Shown here piece by piece: positions 1 to 6,100 of a DNA stretch of 8,749 nt (its first letter is position 1; each line of letters starts with the position of its first letter). Both the position numbers and the translations under genes were made by a program. Source of the stretch: CANHEE01 sp043777755 (GTDB lineage Bacteria > Bacteroidota > Bacteroidia > Chitinophagales > Saprospiraceae); contig JAYWHK010000190.1 in NCBI GenBank assembly GCA_043777755.1, positions 1 to 8,749 of the forward strand, given 5' to 3'. The notes beneath the pieces were generated by a model. The model worked only from the letters and a program-made list of their open reading frames with translations. It searched no databases and was not told the DNA's origin.

Positions 1-56
1 ACTTTACTTGAAAAACTTAATAGCACAAAATATTGATTATCAAGTAATTATAAAAT

Positions 57-1085
57 TTAATTCCGCTTAATAAAACCGTGCCGCTCAGTAGTGATAAATA
101 CTGTAAAAAAATCTAAGTTAGCAATACTATCCAATAGTAATACGCCCTTATTTTTTGTTTTACTTTCATATTTTTTATTTTCATTTTCCCAAAAAATAAG
201 TTTTTTTATACCACCATTTTGGATAGTGTGAAAAATAATTTTTGTAAAAAAAATAAAAGATAATCCGCCCAAGATTAAGCCAACGAATCGAAATTCTTTT
301 GTATAAATTAGTGGCGAAAACCAGCCTACTAATGTTTGTCCGAATTGTAAAATTTTTCGGAATGGTAAAAGGTGCATTGTCCAAAGCCTATCAGTTGTTT
401 TACCGAAAAAAATAATATTTCGGAAGAAAAGAAGAATCGGGAATATCATATAAATAGATAAGTAAATAAGCGGTTCTTTAAAGTACTTTTTTTGCTTAAA
501 AAACAAAATAAATAGCACTGGAACAATTAATACGATACCAATGTAGCGAGTGACCGTAGCGCATCCGCTAAAAACTGCCAATAATATTAAATCTATGGTA
601 CGGTTCTTTTCTTTGTAATTCAGCCAGCAATGCAGATAGGAAAAAAAGCAAAACATAAATAGCGGTTCGCTGCTAAGTTCAATATGACAAGCCGCTGTTC
701 CGTAGTCGAATAAAAATAAAAGTGCTGCAAAAAAAGACAATAAATTATCTTTTAACACTCTTTTTGCTAAATATCTAAACAATAAAACATTCGCAAGTAG
801 AAAAAATCCATTTAGATACGTGTATGTATTCAGTATTTCTGCCTTGAAAATGTATGCTAAAAAACCAGTTAGTAGCGCAGTCCCTAGAGTATAATGCGTC
901 GGTTCTTGGATTGGAATACTTGTTGGATATTGAGAAACAGCTTCTCCTCGTTTGCTCCATTCTGCAATTTCGTAGTAGTGCATGGAATCTCCACCTGCAA
1001 GATAAAGTCCATGCTGGCAAATCAAACAAAATAATGTTGTTGTTGTAATTGCTAAAATTGCATCAAAATATTTCTCTACTTTCAT
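57..1085 (-). CDS. GT39/ArnT-like membrane glycosyltransferase (short)
   Basis: A 342-residue polytopic inner-membrane protein. Such GT-C enzymes move a sugar from a lipid-phosphate carrier to an acceptor on the periplasmic side. What is seen: a first membrane helix at about 8-30, followed directly by GGDSMHYYEIAEW (31-43), the place where GT-C enzymes carry their catalytic acidic residue (here Asp33). Then come several hydrophobic helices, a LSSEPLF motif (137-143), TRYIGIV (179-185) and RNIIFFG (222-228), all typical of the family. The ATG at 1085 sits about 13 nt after the predicted start of a consensus promoter (1105-1135). The protein is shorter than the usual 450-550 residues. Beyond about residue 290 it becomes Lys/Asn-rich and mostly lacks the expected later helices, so a truncation or frameshift is possible. 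It lies beside a flippase and a methyltransferase, which fits surface-glycan synthesis. The sugar and acceptor cannot be told. Confidence 0.82.
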   Translation of the reverse strand: MKVEKYFDAILAITTTTLFCLICQHGLYLAGGDSMHYYEIAEWSKRGEAVSQYPTSIPIQEPTHYTLGTALLTGFLAYIFKAEILNTYTYLNGFFLLANVLLFRYLAKRVLKDNLLSFFAALLFLFDYGTAACHIELSSEPLFMFCFFSYLHCWLNYKEKNRTIDLILLAVFSGCATVTRYIGIVLIVPVLFILFFKQKKYFKEPLIYLSIYMIFPILLFFRNIIFFGKTTDRLWTMHLLPFRKILQFGQTLVGWFSPLIYTKEFRFVGLILGGLSFIFFTKIIFHTIQNGGIKKLIFWENENKKYESKTKNKGVLLLDSIANLDFFTVFITTERHGFIKRN

Positions 1086-1101
1086 TTTTCAATTATATTT
1101 G
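1071..1101 (+). promoter_or_regulatory. Bacteroidota-type promoter for the flippase
   Basis: TTTC (1071-1074), a 19-nt spacer, then TATATTTG (1094-1101), which matches the TAnnTTTG -7 consensus exactly; the -33 box has one mismatch to TTTG. Transcription would start near 1108, about 13 nt before the TTG proposed as the flippase start. The -33 box lies inside the coding region of the divergent glycosyltransferase. Confidence 0.55.
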
Positions 1102-1104
1102 TCG

Positions 1105-1135
1105 CAAAAATAACATTTCATTGGAGAATATCAAA
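1105..1135 (-). promoter_or_regulatory. Bacteroidota-type promoter for the glycosyltransferase
   Basis: Read on the minus strand: TTTG (1135-1132), exactly 19 nt, then TATTTTTG (1112-1105). Both boxes match the TTTG-N19-TAnnTTTG consensus. Transcription would start near 1098 and the ATG of the glycosyltransferase is at 1085. The -33 box lies within the first codons of the divergent flippase gene. Confidence 0.7.
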
Positions 1136-2353
1136 GTAAATACTTGGTTTGGGTTAAAATGGACGGTCTTAGGAACAATTGTGCAAATGTCTGTACAATT
1201 GATACAATTGTTTGTTTTGTCTAAATATTTAGGCCCTACGCTTTATGGCGAAGCGATGCTTGGTGTTATCATTGTGCGAATGTTGAATCCTTTTGCGATT
1301 GCAGGAGTCGGGAATGTATTGATTCAAGAAAAAAACCTTTCACAAGAGCAACTTTCTACGCTTTTTTATTGTAATCTCATTTTTTCCGTTGTTGTTTATT
1401 TGCTTTTGTTTTGTACTGCACCATTATTTTCGATTATTTTTACGTTCCCTAATTTTGTTATATTTACCCGAATTGGAGCATTGATTTTGCTGTTTTATGG
1501 CATAAGTAATATATCTAATTCGTTGTTAATCAAGGAATTAGAATTTAAAAATTTAAATAAAATCCAGATTGCTTCAAGTCTTTTAGAGTTGTTTATTTCA
1601 CTAACTATAACGTATTTAGGCATGGGCGAATGGGCGTTGTTGTTGGGTTTCTTGAGTAGGGTAGTGCTGAGTAGTGTTTTACAGGTTTTTGTAGGCAAAA
1701 AGTACTTTTTCCCTACATTTTTTGGGAAAATAAGCGAAATAAAGTCTATTTTGATGAAATGTACTTATAACATGAGTGCGCAAACAATCAATATGCTTAG
1801 TACAAATATGGACAATTTATTGGTAGGGAAATACTTTGGTATAACAAATTTAGGGTACTACACGTTGGCTTGGGATTTGGCTCTGAAGCCTGTATATGCC
1901 ATTATTCCGATGTTTATGAAGGTGAAAATGCCGATTTGGGCAAAATTAAAGCAAAATAAAGAAGATTTATTGAAAGATTTTAAGCAAAGTATTTTTAGAC
2001 TTTCATTGCCCCTAATTTTGTTATATTTTGTTGGGTATTTTATTACTCCCTATTTACTCCCATTTTGGTATGGAGAGAAGTGGTTGCCAAGTGTTGCGCT
2101 TTTACAGATTTTGATTTTTATAGGCATGACCCGTTGCGTAGGAAGTTTGACAAATACACTTGCACTAACGCTTGGTTTTTTCAAAGTAGAATTTTACATC
2201 AATTGTTTTCAACTTTTCTGTTACCTGATTTTGTTGCCTATGAGCATTTATTTTTTTCAAGACATGGCTGTATTTTGTTGGGTGATGGTGTTGGGTTATG
2301 TGGCGATGGATACGATTTGGTATGTTTTTTTGTGGAGAAAATTTTTTACTTAA
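1121..2353 (+). CDS. Wzx-type polysaccharide flippase (oligosaccharide flippase family)
   Basis: A 410-residue polytopic membrane protein of the MATE/MOP-fold polysaccharide transporters, which flip lipid-linked glycan units across the inner membrane. What is seen: an N-terminal KWTVLGTIVQ helix start; FVLSKYLGPTLYGEA, the usual loop after helix 1; STNMDNLLVGKYFG (about 227-240), the family's mid-protein signature; LGYYTLAW; and FWYGEKWLPS (about 315-324). About 12 helices can be counted. The frame is open back to a TTG at 1049, but that start lies inside the divergent gene and upstream of the likely transcript start (about 1108), so I prefer the TTG at 1121, giving MENIKVNTWFG. No ATG is available before residue 23. 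Relatives are usually about 470-490 residues with 14 helices; this one stops after WYVFLWRKFFT and seems to lack the last pair. Its stop overlaps that of the convergent methyltransferase. Family assignment is firm; the start and substrate are not. Confidence 0.88.
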   Translation: MENIKVNTWFGLKWTVLGTIVQMSVQLIQLFVLSKYLGPTLYGEAMLGVIIVRMLNPFAIAGVGNVLIQEKNLSQEQLSTLFYCNLIFSVVVYLLLFCTAPLFSIIFTFPNFVIFTRIGALILLFYGISNISNSLLIKELEFKNLNKIQIASSLLELFISLTITYLGMGEWALLLGFLSRVVLSSVLQVFVGKKYFFPTFFGKISEIKSILMKCTYNMSAQTINMLSTNMDNLLVGKYFGITNLGYYTLAWDLALKPVYAIIPMFMKVKMPIWAKLKQNKEDLLKDFKQSIFRLSLPLILLYFVGYFITPYLLPFWYGEKWLPSVALLQILIFIGMTRCVGSLTNTLALTLGFFKVEFYINCFQLFCYLILLPMSIYFFQDMAVFCWVMVLGYVAMDTIWYVFLWRKFFT

Positions 2354-3101
2354 AATTTTCGTTGATAAATATAAAATTACCTTCATTGATATAAGTAGAA
2401 AAATTGTATTGAGTTACGGCTGAAAAAACAGCTTTTGAGCAACCTTTTTTCATGTCATCGTGAATTTCCATTACAATACATTTGGTTAGAGGAAGCCATT
2501 CTTCGTAATTTTTGCTAAACACTTCTTTTTCAGCACCTTCAATATCTATTTTTAACACATCAATACATTTCCATTGGTTCTGCTTCATAATGTCTTGGAT
2601 AGAGCTTGCAATGAAGGCATCTTGCTCGTTTTCTGTTGCTTTAACAACTGAAAAATTACGGTTGCTATCGCTTGTTTTTACTTTTAAAAAAGTAGATTCA
2701 TTCCATAAAGCCGTTTTTTGAGCAATAATTCGAGTATCGTCTTGGGTATTTTTTACTAAAATTTCAAAATTTTTGCTTTCTGGTTCAATAGCGATAATAG
2801 TAGCCTTTGGGAATTGTGAACGAAAATAAAGGCTTGCAAAACCTGCGTTTGCGCCAGCGTCAATGATGTTTTGTACTTTGTCGCTTTGCAATAACGTTTT
2901 TACTTGGTAACATTCTTTTAAAAAAACTTCAAAAAAAGTATATCTATCTTCTGATTTTGGGCGAAAAAAAATATTTTTTTTCAAAAAAGACAGATAAAAA
3001 TAGTTTTGCGAGGACCATTTTAAAAAGTAAAAAATTTGAAGACCTTTACAGAATCCAAGTTTTTGAATGTATTTTAGGATAATAAAAATGAATTTGTACA
3101 T
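2346..3101 (-). CDS. FkbM-family SAM-dependent methyltransferase
   Basis: A 251-residue cytoplasmic enzyme with a Rossmann-type methyltransferase fold. FkbM-family members mostly O-methylate sugars or polyketide-like molecules. What is seen, numbered from the chosen start: the SAM-binding motif IIDAGANAG (79-87), the acidic end of strand 2 in AIEPE (104-108), DVLKIDIEGAE (181-191), the FkbM hallmark, and VMEIH (210-214). The N-terminal 60 residues are hydrophobic and basic, suggesting membrane association. The frame is open upstream to an ATG at 3155, but that codon and the next ATG (3134) lie inside the terminator palindrome, so the ATG at 3101 (MYKFIFIILKYIQK) is preferred. No TAnnTTTG promoter is visible between the palindrome and the start, so the gene may depend on read-through from the large gene upstream. 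Its stop overlaps the flippase stop by 8 bp. Neighbours suggest it acts on a surface glycan (inference). Confidence 0.88.
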   Translation of the reverse strand: MYKFIFIILKYIQKLGFCKGLQIFYFLKWSSQNYFYLSFLKKNIFFRPKSEDRYTFFEVFLKECYQVKTLLQSDKVQNIIDAGANAGFASLYFRSQFPKATIIAIEPESKNFEILVKNTQDDTRIIAQKTALWNESTFLKVKTSDSNRNFSVVKATENEQDAFIASSIQDIMKQNQWKCIDVLKIDIEGAEKEVFSKNYEEWLPLTKCIVMEIHDDMKKGCSKAVFSAVTQYNFSTYINEGNFIFINENFK

Positions 3102-3127
3102 AAAAAAGTATAGCAATAAAAAAGTAT
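3101..3127. repeat. 11-bp direct repeat carrying T6 tracts
   Basis: TAAAAAAGTAT occurs at 3101-3111 and again at 3117-3127 (period 16). On the minus strand each copy gives ATACTTTTTTA. The right copy supplies the U tract of the terminator; the left copy ends at the methyltransferase start codon. It could be a second weak termination or pausing site, or simply chance in AT-rich DNA. Confidence 0.5.
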
Positions 3128-3156
3128 GGAGCATACAAAATTTTGTATGCTCCATA
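3118..3156 (-). terminator. Rho-independent terminator of the PorU2-like gene
   Basis: A perfect 32-bp palindrome with arms TATGGAGCATACAAAA (3125-3140) and its exact reverse complement (3141-3156). On the minus strand it is followed by C and six T residues (3123-3118). It begins 24 nt after the stop codon of the large gene. The 12-bp GC-containing outer stem with an AAAATTTT centre makes a stable hairpin. There is no comparable T tract on the plus strand, so it is a one-way terminator. Confidence 0.88.
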
Positions 3157-3180
3157 AAATATTTTGAAAAAATAAGAATT

Positions 3181-6100
3181 TTACCTCAAAATTACCATTT
3201 TACCAACATCGTTTTTGAAAAATTGGTCAGCACCTGTTTCGTGGCTTTCGTAGTTTTCTCCGTTGGCTTTTTTAGCGATGATTTTGTATAAATAAACGCC
3301 ATTGGCAAGTTTATCACCGAATTGGTCAGTGCCGTCCCAAGATTTATCGGTTTGGTGTGTGCCAGTGCGGAGTTCGCCCAAATCGTCTTGTGTCAATTCC
3401 CTTACGACTTTTCCACTGACGCTCATCACTTGGATTTTGAAATATGCAGGTGGCTCTTTCCCTGTCAGTGTATAAACAAAGTGTGTAGAAGTTGTGAACG
3501 GATTTGGATAATTCAATATTTTTGAAATACTTGATTTTGTAATGACTTTGAAACTTGAACGATAATTAAAAAAATCTGCATTTCCTTTATCTTTATCCGT
3601 CAATTGGTAATCTGTAACTTTATTTCCTGTTGCATCTTTTGCTTTTATCAACAGTTCGTAATCTCCATCTTTGATGAATTTTGGGTTTAATTCTACGGTT
3701 GCACGGTTGTTTTTAGCACTTGTTGCAGGAATGAACTTCATTTTTACGCCATCGAAATTAATGAGCTGCGCCTTGGTTTCGTCAGGTGAACGCAGATAAA
3801 TTCGGAACAATGAGGTGTCGTCCAAGAGTAAAAACCTATTTTCATCTTTCATCTGAATCACAATATTTGGCTCTGGCGAAACAATATCGCCATTCAAAAT
3901 TCGAGTACCATCAAAAGTAACATCAACCAATGGATTTCGTTTGTCTTTTTCAACAACAAAATTCAAATAAGCAAAATTATTACTTGTATCTTGTTCTACT
4001 TGATTTTTGTTTGGATTCAGCTGAACAGTTAAGGTGTTTTTGCCTTCCAAATCCCTTGTTTCCAATCTAAAACGAGTAATTACAGTATCATTATTCAATA
4101 AAGGTTTGTATTTTTGATAATAATTGACTTGTGTGTTGTCAGATTTTTTCAAATTAAATTTGACCAATAAGTCTTTCATATCATATTTACTGACATTTTC
4201 AGCTGCCAAAGACATCTCAAGAGCTTGACCTTGCTGTAACGTATCGGATTGGAATTTAAATAGCTTCACAGCATTAGGTACAGCTTCGGGAACACCATCG
4301 TAAAGCACTCTCCAATAATCGAGTTGCGGAGAAGTTCGTTTGGTAGAATCTCGAGAATACCATTCTAAGCGTAAATTAGGATATTTTACAGGGTCTAAGG
4401 TTGAAATATCAATGATATTTTTTGTTGTTTTGCTAAAAATAACATCTTCTTTGCCATCATTTTTAATGGCATAGACATTCAAAAATGCTGTATCTTTTGC
4501 TTCTACTTCACTTTGTCTCCAATGTATTGCTGACCATTTAGATGCTGCGCCAATATTTACGGATTTGACGGAGCCTTTGTACCAGAAACCTTTGATTTCG
4601 GCAATATATCCGATTGTTGCGTCGGGATTATTAGGATTCCAAATTTTTTCTCCTCTTGGATAAGTAGGATCATCTTTTCTATAAAAATAGAAGTATGGCA
4701 CAGATCCTGTTTTTTCTAAGTTTCTTACCAATTTTGCCCCTTGTTTCTCTAAAACGGAAAAGATATTTTTGCCTATAGTAATTGAGTCGGCAGCCCATTT
4801 TTCTGGTAAATATTTTGCTGGATTATATTGTACGGTCATAAAAATCACATAGCTCTTAGAAGGTATTGTATCTAAAAACTTGATTAAATCTTTTCTACCG
4901 TTTAGATTATCTGTTCGATATGGGAAAAAATAATCAATTTTATCGTATGTATATCCTTGAATACTTGCTTTGTGAGCTGGAGTGCCAGGATAAATTCTAC
5001 TTACCCATGGAAGCCCAGTTGTATCATTAAAAACCCAACACATCACGCCAGCATTTACACCATCAAGCATAGCGTAATACTTAAAAGAAGAAGTGAGTTC
5101 ATTGATTCCTACCGAAGGTCTTAATATATTAAGGTCATTATTTTTAATATTCACTCCTGTCGAGTTTCCTTGATAATTAAATCTTCTATCTTTATTTAGC
5201 AAATCAATAAATGTAAAATTATTATCTTTAAATTGGAAATAATGAGATTGATTCCAACCTTCTGAAGCATTTTTTAGATATATGAAAGAGCTATTTCGCC
5301 ATTTAAATGGCGAAGTAATTGTACTGTCAGGAGAAACTCTCCAATAATAAACAGTACTGTCTTTAAAATTAATAAGAGGTGTCCAATTCATAACTCCTCC
5401 ACTTTGAACTATTTCTTTTCTTTGTTTGATTGAACTATTAAAATTAGCTGTTGTATCCAATTCAAAAATATATTTTTGAGAATTGGAAAGAACATCTGAT
5501 GGAATTGCTTTAAGTGTAAGTGATGCTTTATTAATGATAGAAAAATTTCTCGGTTCTAACAAGTTTACATCGTTTGTTAAAATATTGAGTTCTATACCTT
5601 TTCCGTCATTAACATCATTGTTCAGCTCTGCGTCAGAGGGAAGTTCTGATACACGATTATCAGCATCAATTTTTAAGTAAAAAATATTTTTTCCGCCAGA
5701 GTATTCTCCAGCACCATTTATGTCAAAAAATAATTCTTTTTGATATGAAAAACCTTTAATGGTATCTTTTTTTATTACTATTTTTGTGCCATCAGGCAAT
5801 TGTCTAATTAATGATACACTGATGGTATCTTTATCTGCACGACCAAGATTATAAGCCCTATAGTTCAGTCGAAAACGATTAGTGAGTGTTGTTATTACTT
5901 CGGGCTGAAATTGAATACTGGCTAAGTCAATAGTATAATCAGGTGTTGGAGCTGTTATAAGTTTAATTGCAGGATCTCCCTGATAAGTCATGTTGTGAAG
6001 GATTGCAGGATTATAAATGGTGGTACTTAATGTATTTACTGTATTTTTTATGGCTTCTCCTATTGTTTTACCATAAGAACGACCGCCAATTTCAGAATAA

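Noticed and set aside
2065..2394. Plus-strand open frame of 109 codons overlapping the flippase
   Set aside because: It lies in another frame of the flippase coding region, has no recognisable domain or membrane pattern, and its reading depends wholly on the flippase gene's base composition.
3102..3155. N-terminal extension of the methyltransferase (18 residues)
   Set aside because: Its two ATG codons lie in the arms of a perfect terminator palindrome, and the extra residues are a translation of hairpin sequence and T tract, not a family feature.
3125..3156. Palindrome as a mobile-element end, REP-like repeat or CRISPR repeat
   Set aside because: It occurs once in the window, lies 24 nt after a stop codon and is followed by a T6 tract, all of which fit an ordinary terminator.
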